Positions 8,885 through 18,639 of a stretch of DNA of 64,000 bases are shown here, piece after piece (within the stretch, counting starts at the first letter, position 1; each line of letters starts with the position of its first letter). The stretch is from NCBI GenBank assembly GCA_033398695.1, contig CM065803.1, positions 46,305,501 through 46,369,500 of the forward strand, read 5' to 3'. Under the pieces are notes generated by a model. It was not told the origin of the DNA, did not search any database, and saw only the letters and a list, made by a program, of their open reading frames with translations. A program made the translations under genes and the position numbers. This DNA comes from Orobanche coerulescens. Its lineage: Eukaryota > Streptophyta > Magnoliopsida > Lamiales > Orobanchaceae.

Positions 8885-11257
8885 TGTAACACCCCCGATA
8901 TATTCAGGAATATTACAGCGCCGTAAATCCTTTACATAAGGATTTACAAGGCTGAAGAATTGAACAGATATAAAAAGGTACTAACGAATGGAAATAACGG
9001 AATTAAGATACAACAGTCCTGACCAAATACTGAAAGTACAATTGTTCAACAGAAACTCAATAATACATCACCAAATTAAAATCCATCATAAACGACTTCG
9101 TACTCGAGTACTTATTGAAATAACCAATAAACAACAGACAAATGAATCCGGCCGAAACATCACTCTGCACCCTCGTCGTCATGCAGCTCCAGTGGTTGTT
9201 TTCCCGCTCTCCTGGATCCTGAACATAAACAAAATGTTCACCCCCGAAGGGGTTAGCACAACGAGGCTAGTACAAGTACCACAACATATTATTTCAACGT
9301 CACACGCAGAATAATAATAATAACATAAATGATAAAATGTCCAACGAGTCTTCTCCTACGAGAAACTCAAACATAACATACACAACTGATAATCACAACA
9401 TGATATCATAACATACACATGGTAATTACATCGATCCAGCGTTCACTGCCTAGAACCCACGATGATCCCGTCAGACCAACCCGTGGTGGAAAAACCCGTC
9501 CGATGATCCAGCGCACGCTAGCATAGATCCCCCGATGATCCCGTCGGACCAACACGAGGTGGACATACAATAACGACATACATGCACGACAATATGTATA
9601 GCAACAATACATAAAACAATTAAGGTACTTGCCTCGATTTGAAGACAAGAACAATACTTCCACGAAAACGAACACTCGAAGGTCGTCCTCCTCAATCAAT
9701 CACGTAACAAGATCAAACCTTAACAAAAGAAATGATATAGGATTTATCTCACGTCGCATTTAATGTTTAACAATTCGATTTACGACCAAAAGTTCATAAA
9801 ATGTAATCGCTGAATCGCTTAGCGACGCTAAGTACTCGTAGCGTCGTTAAGTGCTTCGATAGCGCATGCAAACAACAAAGCCTAGCGACGCTAACTATGC
9901 ATGGTCAAGATTACCGATCGCCGATCGACTCGTCTGATGGCCTAGCGTACGTTACGCACCAAACGTAGCGTACGCTAACTCGTACTCGATAGCGCACGTT
10001 AATCTTCATAGCATAGCGTGCGCTATCTGTGCATGGCAGTTTACTGCTGGGCAGTAAATTGTTCTCATCATGATCAAAACAATGAAATCTTCCGTGGTAA
10101 TTCATGTTACCTCCATGAATATCATGTTCATACGATTATGAATGATCTTACGGATAGCAACAACTTAGGATTCAAGGATATGCATACCATTATAAAACCA
10201 TATTCCATTTCGACTACAATTCTTCATATGACGATTCGAAAGGCTTAACGGTTGATATCAACACCTTATATTCATCGAAATTATCATGTTGTAGTTGTTT
10301 AACATTCCATCTATACTAGATAAATCCTTCCATGATCAATCCCTTAGATTCATTTAACAATAATGATGTTAAAGTCAAGTCCATGATTATTATGAAGTCA
10401 TCTACTAGATTCGGATTACCAATGATAGAAGCTTCCTTTACTTGTTCAATGTAATAAGATTTGAATCATGATGATCATAATCAAGGTACTTAAGGCTTAT
10501 TCATCTCAATATTCCAAACATGATATACTTTGGATAATTCACTTATGAAAATCAATATCTCGTTAATATGATCATCCAATTCTTTAGAATCCAACTCTAA
10601 GTCTGGAGATAGGTTGAACATACCTTAATATGATGAAAATCACTGAAACATAAGGTAGAATCCGACTCCGGTTGGTTGCATGCCACTCCAAGGTGCTATT
10701 CCACTTCAATGGTTACTCCCAAGTGATAACCAATATACAAAGACCAACAATATGTGTTCTAAGTGTGTATAAGTATTATTACAGCTCTCTGGCCTCTCAA
10801 GAATGAAGAATGGACGAGTAAAATGTAAGCCAAAACGGGTTGTTGTCCCATTTATAATATTCTGCATTTCAACTGATTAGCGCACGCTACTAAGCTTTCC
10901 TTAGCGCGCGCTAATAAGAGTTGACTTCAAAACTGTCTAGGTTCGTCCGCGGGAATCTTATCCGGACCCATGTCCCGGCTGGCGCATGTGCTAACCACCT
11001 ACCTCAATAATTGAGTTCTTAGCGCACGCAACTCATACATTCATAGCGTGCGCTAGTAATAGCCCGATAACGCGCGTTAAGCTACATTCTTAGCGTGCGC
11101 TATCACGAGTTTGCATGAGAAATTTTGCATGTTTCTAAACTTATGTACAATGATATCAATGCAAGAAATATCATACCCCAATAATCAAAACCACAAATCC
11201 GAATAATACAGGGTTTGAATACAGATGAAATACACCGTAATAAATCCGGATATTACA
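8885..11257 (-). repeat. Tekay-2 3' LTR
   Basis: 2,373 bp pairing with 16158-18535. Contains the U5 hairpin (8923-8947), a divergent GC-palindrome patch at about 9809-10030, a TATA-like box at 10849-10860 (minus), and the upstream TAGCGCACGCTA array at 10877-11103. Short ORFs inside are coincidental. Confidence 0.95.
10877..11103 (-). repeat. TAGCGCACGCTA palindrome array (3' LTR of Tekay-2)
   Basis: Six copies or near copies of TAGCG-YR-CGCTA (for example TTAGCGCACGCTA, TTAGCGCGCGCTAA, ATAGCGTGCGCTA) lying immediately upstream, on the minus strand, of the TATA box at 10849-10860. Confidence 0.88.
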
Positions 11258-11293
11258 TACTCTCCTACTAAAAAGGAGTTTCGTCCCGAAACT
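11258..11293 (-). other. Polypurine tract and stem-loop of Tekay-2
   Basis: Minus strand reads AGTTTCGGGACGAAACT (a 7-bp inverted repeat with a 3-nt loop), then a T-run and TAGTAGGAGAGTA directly before the LTR. The purine-rich end would prime plus-strand synthesis. Tekay-1 has the same stem-loop before its PPT. Confidence 0.8.
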
Positions 11294-12366
11294 CAAGATG
11301 AAAATAATTCGGGATATCTAGACTTCATATCATCTTCCGTTTCCCAGGTGGCTTCTTCCATTCCGTGACGTGACCATTGAACTTTGACCAAAATGATTGG
11401 TTTGTTCCTCAGCTGTTTAACTCGACTCTCGAGTATCTTGACCGGTCTTTCTTCAAACGTCCCATCCTGCTCGACTTCGATCTCGCCGAAATCAATGATA
11501 TGACTGGGATCTGGTATATACCTCCATAACTGGGATACGTGGAACACGTTATGAACATGGCACAATGACGGCAGCAATGCCAATCTGTATGCCAACTCTC
11601 CAACTCTCTCGAGGATCTCAAATGGTCCGATATATCTCGGACTCAGTTTTCCTTTCCTTCCGAAACAAAAGATTCCCCGAGTAGGAGAAACCTTCAAAAG
11701 CACATGGTCTCCAGTATTGAACTCCAATTGGCGACGGCGTACGTCTGCATAAGATTTCTGGCGAATCTGGGTGGTCAACAGCCTTTCACGAATCAAGGCT
11801 ATCTTCTCTTGAGTCTGCACGATCAACTCTGGTTCTGTTCCGATCAAGTCCGATGAATCGTCCCAGCATAGGGGCGATCTGCATCTCCTCCCGTATAATG
11901 CTTCAAACGGTGCCATCTTAATGGAAGCATGCCAACTATTGTTGTAGGTAAATTCAATCAATGGTAGATGAATTTCCCAATCATTTGACCAATCTAAGGC
12001 ACAGGCCCTTAGCATGTCTTCCACCGTTTGTATAGTCCTCTCATATTGTCCGTCAGTCTGCGGGTGATAAGTTGTGCTGAAGTTCAATTCGGTCCCCAAG
12101 GACTTATGAACTGCTTTCCAGAAGTGAGACACAAAACGACCGTCTCGATCAGAAACAATGGTCTTCGACATACCATGCAATCGAACTATCTCCGAAATAA
12201 ATACTCGTGCCAACCTCTCTGGTCCCCACGTATAATGAGCTGATTTGGTTAAACGATCAACTATCACCCAAATCATGTTCATTCCTGTCCTGGTTCTCGG
12301 CATATTAGTGATGAAGTCCATCGATATGTCCTCCCACTTCCATTCAGGAATTGGGAGCGGCTTCAA
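11293..12366 (-). CDS. Tekay-2 integrase core, C-terminal region and chromodomain
   Basis: 357 aa from the Met at 12366 in an open frame. The core has WEDISMDFITNMPRTRTG (first Asp), VDRLTKSAHYTW, TIVSDRDGRFVSHFWK (second Asp) and TYHPQTDGQYERTIQ (Glu), so the DDE triad is present. About six to nine residues normally found after KSAH are missing. The GPY/F module follows (LSPRYIGPFEILERVGELAY) with HNVFHVSQLWRYIPDPSHI. The chromodomain is ILESRVKQLRNKPIILVKVQ plus ATWETEDDMKSRYPELF. In chromoviruses this domain directs integration to chromatin carrying particular histone marks. The zinc-binding part lies upstream in another frame. Confidence 0.93.
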   Translation of the reverse strand: MKPLPIPEWKWEDISMDFITNMPRTRTGMNMIWVIVDRLTKSAHYTWGPERLARVFISEIVRLHGMSKTIVSDRDGRFVSHFWKAVHKSLGTELNFSTTYHPQTDGQYERTIQTVEDMLRACALDWSNDWEIHLPLIEFTYNNSWHASIKMAPFEALYGRRCRSPLCWDDSSDLIGTEPELIVQTQEKIALIRERLLTTQIRQKSYADVRRRQLEFNTGDHVLLKVSPTRGIFCFGRKGKLSPRYIGPFEILERVGELAYRLALLPSLCHVHNVFHVSQLWRYIPDPSHIIDFGEIEVEQDGTFEERPVKILESRVKQLRNKPIILVKVQWSRHGMEEATWETEDDMKSRYPELFSS

Positions 12367-12802
12367 AGATTCCTACAGTCGTTGATGCTCGATCTTAACC
12401 TGCTGACAAGTCAAGCATTTCGAAACATAGTCCGCTACATCTTTCTTCATGTTGCCCCACCAGAAATTCTGCTTCAAGTCCTTATACATCTTACTGGTGC
12501 CTAGGTGGATAGCCCTATGGCGAACTGTGAGCTTCCTTCATAATCGTCTGTTTCAGAACATCATCATCGGGAACGCAGAGTCAGTTCTGAAATCTCAAAA
12601 CTCCATCATCATGAATTATGAATCCGGGGGCCTTTCCTTTGATCACTTCATCACGTAACCGAATCATCAGAGGATCATCTGCCTGTCTAGATTTGATTCC
12701 TTCGGTTAATGATGAAGTTATCTCCATCACGCACAATTGTCCTTGGACTCTTTGTAACCACACTTCAATTCCTTCTTGAATCATCTCTCGTTGAAGGCTA
12801 AG
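12367..12802 (-). pseudogene. Tekay-2 integrase zinc-binding region (broken)
   Basis: Readable pieces are RLRDEVIKGKAPGFIIHDDG and LRFQN, the segment before the HHCC domain, and remnants of EAHSSP and CQQVK around 12390-12540. At least two frame disruptions and a stop occur, and the HHCC residues cannot be read in one frame. Confidence 0.65.
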
Positions 12803-13381
12803 TTAGGAGGTCAGCATCTCCAGCATCTGAATAGAAACAGGCTTGCGGCTGAGTGCATCGGCCACTACATTCGCTTTGCCTGGATGATATAAAATCTCCA
12901 AATCATAGTCCTTAATTAGTTCTAGCCATCTTCTTTGCCGCATGTTCAACTCTTTCTGACTGAATATGTACTTGAGACTCTTGTGATCTGTAAAGATCTG
13001 ACAGTGAGTCCCGTACAGATAATGCCTCCAGATCTTTAAAGCAAAAACTATTGCTGCAAGCTCCAAATCATGTGTTGGGTAATTCACTTCATAAGGTTTC
13101 AGCTGTCGCGACGCATAAGCGATCACCTTATCATTCTGCATCAATACGCACCCGAGTCCTTGGTTCGAAGCATCACTGTAAACTATAAATCCTCCAGTTC
13201 CCTGTGGAAGTGATAGAATCGGTGCCGTCGTCAATCTCTTCTTTAACTCATCAAAACTAGTCTGACACGACTCGTTCCACTCAAACTTTTGAGTTTTCTG
13301 CAGGAGTCGAGTAAGTGGGCGAGAAATTTTAGAAAACCCTTCCACGAATCGACAATAATATCCAGCAAGTCCTAAGAAGCT
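12803..13381 (-). pseudogene. Tekay-2 RNase H
   Basis: Open for 180 codons after a stop near 13381. [18 protein letters not shown] is the RT connection. RNase H motifs are [20 protein letters not shown] (Asp), [20 protein letters not shown] (Glu), [20 protein letters not shown] (Asp) and [13 protein letters not shown] (Asp). All four catalytic acids appear intact. Confidence 0.92.
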
Positions 13382-13964
13382 TCAGACTTCTTTCACTTTC
13401 TTTGGAGGCTTCCAATCCATAATTGCTTCAATCTTCTGAGGATCCACTCGGACTCCTTTAGCTGACACCACATGGCCGAGGAACATTACTTCCTTTAGCC
13501 AGAATTCACACTTAGAAAGTTTGGCGTACAAATGCTCGTTTCTCAAAAGTTCCAATACAATCCGCAAATGCTGCGCATGTTCTTCCGAGCTCTTAGAATA
13601 CACCAGAATGTCATCAATGAACATGACCACAAATTTATCCAAAAATTCAATGAACACACGGTTCATCAATTGCATAAATACAAAGAAAGTTAGTGAGACC
13701 AAACGGCATCACTACAAACTCATAATGTCCGTAGCGAGTTCTGAACGCTGATTTCGGAACATCAGATTCCTTAATCCTCAGCTGATGATATCCTGATCTC
13801 AGATCGATTTTAGAAAATACTGTTGCCCCTTGCAACTGGTCAAACAGATCATCAATCCGTGGCAACGGATACTTGTTCTTAATCGTCATTTTGTTCAGCT
13901 CTCGATAGTCAATACACAGTCGGAGCGATCCATCCTTCTTTCGGACAAAAAGAACTGGCGCTCC
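13382..13964 (-). pseudogene. Tekay-2 reverse transcriptase, palm and thumb
   Basis: Two overlapping frames. The upstream one (to 13889) has [35 protein letters not shown] and [12 protein letters not shown], where a frameshift occurs. The downstream one continues [20 protein letters not shown] (FIDD catalytic box), [20 protein letters not shown] and [17 protein letters not shown]. These motifs are of the chromovirus type. Confidence 0.9.
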
Positions 13965-14300
13965 CTAGGGTGAAACACTTGGCTGAATATAGCCCTTGTC
14001 CAGTAACTCCTCCAGCTGTTTCTTCAGTTCGTACATCTCAGTAGGTGCCATACGATACAGCGCCTTAGAAATTGGTGTAGCTCCGGGTTCCAGCTCAATG
14101 GTAAATTCTACATCCCTTCGTGGAGGTAGTCCAGGTAACTCGTCAGGAAATACATCTGGAAATTCGTTCACAACAGAAATGGATGAAAGTTCCACAATTT
14201 CGTCTTCTTTCTTCATTGCATAACACCGATACAACCCTGTTTCAACAATTTGACAGCTTTCATCGCCTTGATCAATTTTCCTGAGCTTCCCGGTTTCCAT
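13965..14300 (-). pseudogene. Tekay-2 protease-RT junction, RT fingers
   Basis: [60 protein letters not shown] and GYIQPSVSP, then a TAG where related elements have Trp (SPWGAPVLFV). The frame continues [20 protein letters not shown] into the RT palm. The stop fits TGG to TAG. Confidence 0.9.
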
Positions 14301-14728
14301 CCCTCGAACAATATTTCGGAACCATCGTCAGCGATCAGCGAGATATTCCTCCTTCGGTAGTTTACAATTGCTCCATATCGATTAAGCCAATCGTCTCCGA
14401 GTATCAGGTCGTCTCCTTGCATTTCTATCATGATCAGATTTGAGAGCCACTCTCTGCCTCCAAATGATACAGGGAAATTTCTAGTTTCTAAGTTTCCGAC
14501 AATCCTCTCTCCACTCGGTAAACCAACAACATAAGGTTCACAAGTATGAAAACCGGAAATATTCAAACGATTTACACAAGACAAAGATATAAAAGAATGC
14601 GTAGCTCCTGTATCGAATAAAACGCTAATCGGCCGGGAAAGGATCTCGACAAGCACTGATGCGACAAAGAAGATCTCCGATCGTCTGTCCTCCTCATCTC
14701 GCATGCACGTGGGGGAGCAGATCCGCAC
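14213..14728 (-). pseudogene. Tekay-2 protease
   Basis: Aspartic protease with active site SVLFDTGATHSFISLSCVNR, flap-region VVGLPSGERIVGNLETRNFP and LILGDDWLNRYGAIVNYR. It is out of frame with the zinc-knuckle ORF upstream (overlap 14572-14728). It would process Gag-Pol in the particle. Confidence 0.92.
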
Positions 14729-14985
14729 TCGATGTCCCCTTTCGGTCCCATTGTCCTCTCGCCTCGTCCGCGGCCAAAATTCCGAGGCATCCGAACACTT
14801 TGCCGCGTCTGCTGATACCGGCTTCCTTCTCGATCGGGCCGTGGTGTACGGGCTCTAAAAGACTTTGCAACCTCTTCACAAAACACCGCCCGATGTCCCT
14901 CTCGTCCACAATCAAAACAAGTCACGGCAGGAAGGGGGCAATTCCGTCGATAGTGCCCGTCGGGCGCAGCTTAAAGCATTTCTGG
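14572..14985 (-). pseudogene. Tekay-2 Gag zinc knuckles
   Basis: CFDCGREGHRAVFC is a CX2CX4HX4C knuckle. Immediately upstream a degenerate first knuckle reads KCFKLRPTGTIDGIAPFLP, with its second Cys and the His lost. Tekay-type Gags often carry such paired knuckles. The C-terminal linker is rich in Arg and Gly. Its reading frame ends out of phase with the protease. Confidence 0.82.
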
Positions 14986-15994
14986 TAACATCAGTAATAG
15001 TTGATGTCGCTCCGAAGTTCTTTCCGCTCCTAACTGGGTGCGGAGGTTTCTTGAAAGAGTGAAAGGATGACTGGGCCTTACAGGGCCCGCTTTTCTTGTG
15101 CTCTGTAAAAGTACCAGAGATTTTCTGTTTCTTGGAGTCCGAAAATTTCTCCATAGCTGCTTCCTTGATCTCATACGTCAACGCCTTATCCTGGTATTGA
15201 CGGAGTGTGGTACATTCAAATCCGGACATGTACCTCTGGATTTCTGGTTTCATCCTCATATCGAAATGGATCATCATTTCGCATCTGCTCACCGATGTCG
15301 AACAAACGCCACCGCCGTTAAACGCCTTAATTGCAGGATATCGCACATCGGAAGGCCGAGCGGAGAAAAACTCAATTTTGGCTTTCCTCACGGACGAGGG
15401 CAATCGAGCTTCCATCATCAATATAAACTCGCCCAATCAAGATCATGGTCTACAGCCGGATGGCTTCCCACCATTCGGACGCTTCCCTATCGTAAAATAT
15501 TGAGCGATAGAGGCTCTCCTATTGCCTCAGGCGCTTAATTCCGCAAAGATTTTCTCCAGTTCCTTCAACCAATGGTCCCAGGTGGGAGTCTCAGAAATAC
15601 CGTCGAATTTGGGTGGTTACATCTTCGCCACCTCTTGCAGCCACCGGTCACCTCGATTTCCCATGTCTGGGATCCCTTGCTGTTTCTCTCCCTACTGTAG
15701 TCCCACCGCCACTTGCATTCGGTCCACGACTTGGGCGAACTGAGTCATCTGGTTCACCACTTGACGAAGGATCTCTGGTACAGCAGGATCTGGTTCGTTA
15801 TTAATATATTGTTGCGGCTCGCCTGAGCTATGACTGGCCTGGTTAGAAGGCGACGCTTCCCTTTCAGCATTTCTTCGTCCGCGTCCACGGCCGCGACCAC
15901 ATCCACGTCCGCCTCTCAACATACTGTAAGCATAAATACTCAATATACATGAAACAACATCGTTCTTATATTCGAGTATAAAGAGACACAACAT
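14986..15994 (-). pseudogene. Tekay-2 Gag
   Basis: N-terminus at 15900-15994 with an Arg/Gly-rich stretch (RGGRGCGRGRGRGRRN), then VPEILRQVVNQMTQFAQVVD. Further readable blocks are PPKFDGI, WDHWLKELEKIF, ASIAQYF and EWWEAI around 15450-15640 in shifting frames, and FILMMEARLPSS, GFECTTLRQYQDKALTYEIK in 15000-15436. Multiple stops and frameshifts. This is the capsid region of a Retrotrans_gag-type protein. Confidence 0.8.
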
Positions 15995-16140
15995 GTAAAG
16001 AACGAGATAGAGTTTAGGAACTTACAACCACCGTTCGCATGAAGACGTAGGCAGTACAGTGATGTCATTCATGGCCGGTTACCTCAAAAGACATAAATGA
16101 CCCCTATTTTAACCCAATGGCCAAGATATCCATAATCTTA

Positions 16141-16152
16141 GCTCTGATACCA
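16141..16152 (-). other. Primer-binding site, tRNA-iMet type (Tekay-2)
   Basis: Minus strand TGGTATCAGAGC, complementary to the 3' end of initiator tRNA-Met, 5 bp inside the 5' LTR edge at 16158. Confidence 0.93.
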
Positions 16153-17086
16153 TATTCTGTAACACCCCCGATATATTCAGGAATATTACAGCGCCGTAAA
16201 TCCTTTACATAAGGATTTACAAGGCTGAAGAATTGAACAGACATAAAAAGGTACTAACGAATGGAAATAACGGAATTAAGATACAACAGTCCTGACCAAA
16301 TACTGAAAGTACAATTGTTCAACAGAAACTCAATACACCAAATTCAAATCCATCATAAACGACATCGTACTCGAGTACTTATTGAAATAACCAATAAACA
16401 GCAGACAAATGAATCCGGCCAAAACATCACTCTGCACCCTCGTCGTCATGCAGCTCCAGTGGTTGTTTTCCCGCTCTCCTGGATCCTGAACATAAACAAA
16501 ATGTTCACCCCCGAATGGGTTAGCACAACGAGGCTAGTACAAGTACCACAACATATTATTTCAACGTCACACGCAGAATAATAATAATAACATAAATGAT
16601 AAAATGTCCAACGAGTCTTCTCCTACGAGAAACTCAAACATAACATACACAACTGATAATCACAACATGATATCATAACATACACATGGTAATTCCATCG
16701 ATCCAGCGTTCACTGCCTAGAACCCACGATGGTCCCGTCAGACCAACCCGTGGTGGAAAAACCCGTCCGATGATCCAGCACACGCTAGCATAGATCCCCC
16801 GATGATCCCGTCGGACCAACACGAGGTGGACATACAATAACGACATACATGCACGACAATATGTATAACAACAATACATAAAACAATTAAGGTACTTGCC
16901 TCGATTTGAAGACAAGAACAATACTTCCACGAAAACGAACACTCGAAGGTCGTCCTCCTCAATCAATCACGTAACAAGATCAAACCTTAACAAAAGAAAT
17001 GATATAGGATTTATCTCACGTCGTATGAATGTTTAACAATTCGATTTACGGCCAAAAGTTCATAAAATGTAATCTGCCTGAACTGC

Positions 17087-17310
17087 TTAGCGCACGCTAA
17101 GTACTCTGTGTAGCGTGCGTTAAGTCTGCTCGATAGCGCACGCAAACAACAAAGCCTAGCGTACGCTAACTATGCATGGTCAGTACTTCACTGATCAGTC
17201 GACTGACTCGTATGATGGCCTAGCGTACGTTACGTACCAAACGTAGCATACACTAACTCGTACTCGATAGCGCACGTTAATCTTCATAGCATAGCGTGCG
17301 CTATCTGTGC
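17087..17310 (-). repeat. Second TAGCGCACGCTA cluster of Tekay-2 5' LTR
   Basis: Copies such as TTAGCGCACGCTAA (17087), GTAGCGTGCGTTAA, ATAGCGCACG, TAGCGTACGCTA, CTAGCGTACGTTA and ATAGCGTGCGCTAT. The matching 3' LTR patch (9809-10030) is shorter and much more diverged than the rest of the LTR. Confidence 0.85.
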
Positions 17311-18154
17311 ATGGCAGTTTACTGCTGGGCAGTAAACTGTTCTCATCATGATGAAAACAATGAAATCTTCCGTGGTAATTCATGTTACCTCCATGAATAT
17401 CATGTTCATAATATTATGAATGATCTTACGGATAGCAACAACTTCGGATTCAAGGATATGCATACCATTATAAAACCATATTCCATTTCGACTACAATTC
17501 TTCATATGACGATTCGAAAGGCTTAACGGTTGATATCAACACCTTATATCCATCGAAATTATCATGATGTAGTTGTTTAACATTCCATTTATACTAGATA
17601 AATCCTTCCATGATCAATCCCTTAGATTCATCTAACAATAATGATGTTAATGTCAAGTCCATGATTATTATGAAGTCATCTACTAGATTCGGATTACCAA
17701 TGATAGAAGCTTCCTTTACTTGTTCAATGTAATAAGATTCGAATCATGATGATCATAATCAAGGTACTTAAGGCTTATTCATCTCAATATTCCAAACATG
17801 ATATACTTTGGATAATTCACTTATGAAAATCAATATCTCGTTAATATGATCATCCAATTCTTTAGAATCCAACTCTAAGTCTGGAGATAGGTTGAACATA
17901 TCTTAATATGATGAAAATCACTGAAACGTAAGGTGGAATCCGACTCCGGTTGGTTGTATGCCACTCCAAGGTGCTATTCCACTTCAATGGTTACTCCCAA
18001 GTGATAACCAATATACAAAGACCAACAAGATGTGTTCTAAGTGTGTAGAAGTATTATTACAGCTCTTTGGCCTCTCAAGAATGAAGAATGGACGAGTAAA
18101 ATGTAAGCCAAAACGGGTTGTTGTCCCATTTATAATATTCTGCATTTCAACTGA

Positions 18155-18381
18155 TTAGCGCACGCTACTAAGCTTTCCTTAGCGCGCGCTAATAAGAGTT
18201 GACTTCAAAACTGTCCAGGTTCGTCCGCGGGAATCTTATCCGGACCCATGTCCCGGCTGGCGCATGTGCTAACCACCTACCTCAATAATTGAGTTCTTAG
18301 CGCACGCAACTCATACATTCATAGCGTGCGCTAGTAATAGCCCGATAGCGCGCGTTAAGCTACATTCTTAGCGTGCGCTAT
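18155..18381 (-). repeat. TAGCGCACGCTA array upstream of Tekay-2 TATA
   Basis: Six copies or near copies of the 12-bp palindrome, starting about 16 bp upstream (minus sense) of the TATA-like box at 18129-18139. Confidence 0.9.
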
Positions 18382-18540
18382 CACGAGTTTGCATGAGAAA
18401 TTTTGCATGTTTCTAAACTTATGTACAATGATATCAATGCAAGAAATATCATACCCCAATAATCAAAACCACAAATCCGAATAATACAGGGTTTGAATAC
18501 AGATGAAATACACCGTAATAAATCCGGATATTACATCTAC

Positions 18541-18639
18541 CAGGCTAAATACAGAAACACCACAATACAATACATACCGACATGGGTAACTAACGGACCA
18601 TTAGACCGATTTGGTCTTTTACCACAACATATACATCAA
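18541..18639 (-). repeat. Inverted U5 end of Tekay-1, inner part and junction
   Basis: Continues the inverted LTR end from 8884; it matches the reverse complement of about 20622-20718. At CATCAA (18634-18639) it switches to direct LTR sequence GGTCTTGGTGTGG, which in the 3' LTR follows the same CATCAA at 38845-38850. Confidence 0.9.

Larger units (their letters stand above)
8885..18535 (-). mobile_element. Tekay-2: complete Tekay/Del-type chromovirus
   Basis: 9,651 bp flanked by TCTAC (8880-8884 and 18536-18540). LTRs are 8885-11257 (3') and 16158-18535 (5', minus sense), with an iMet PBS, gag with zinc knuckles, PR, RT, RNase H, IN with C-terminal chromodomain, and PPT. The LTR outer ends on the minus strand are TGTAATATCCGG and GGGGGTGTTACA. 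The LTRs look about 97% alike outside one divergent patch, so insertion is fairly recent. Gag and RT carry stops and frameshifts; the integrase is open. Confidence 0.95.
16158..18535 (-). repeat. Tekay-2 5' LTR
   Basis: 2,378 bp. Minus-sense order is start TGTAATATCCGG at 18535, TAGCGCACGCTA array (18155-18381), TATA-like ATTATAAATG (about 18129-18139), a second palindrome cluster (17087-17310), then U5 with hairpin (16196-16220) and end GTGTTACA at 16158. No coding sequence. Confidence 0.95.

Noticed and set aside
8822..8948. An apparent 63-bp tandem repeat (8822-8884 and 8885-8947 are similar).
   Set aside because: The first copy is the inverted U5 of Tekay-1 and the second is the U5 end of Tekay-2 inserted next to it. 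The likeness is homology between two families brought together by insertion, not a duplication.
15098..15538. Plus-strand ORFs opposite Tekay-2 gag, such as 146 codons at 15098-15538.
   Set aside because: Antisense shadows of the broken gag; no domain, and the minus strand carries the Gag motifs.
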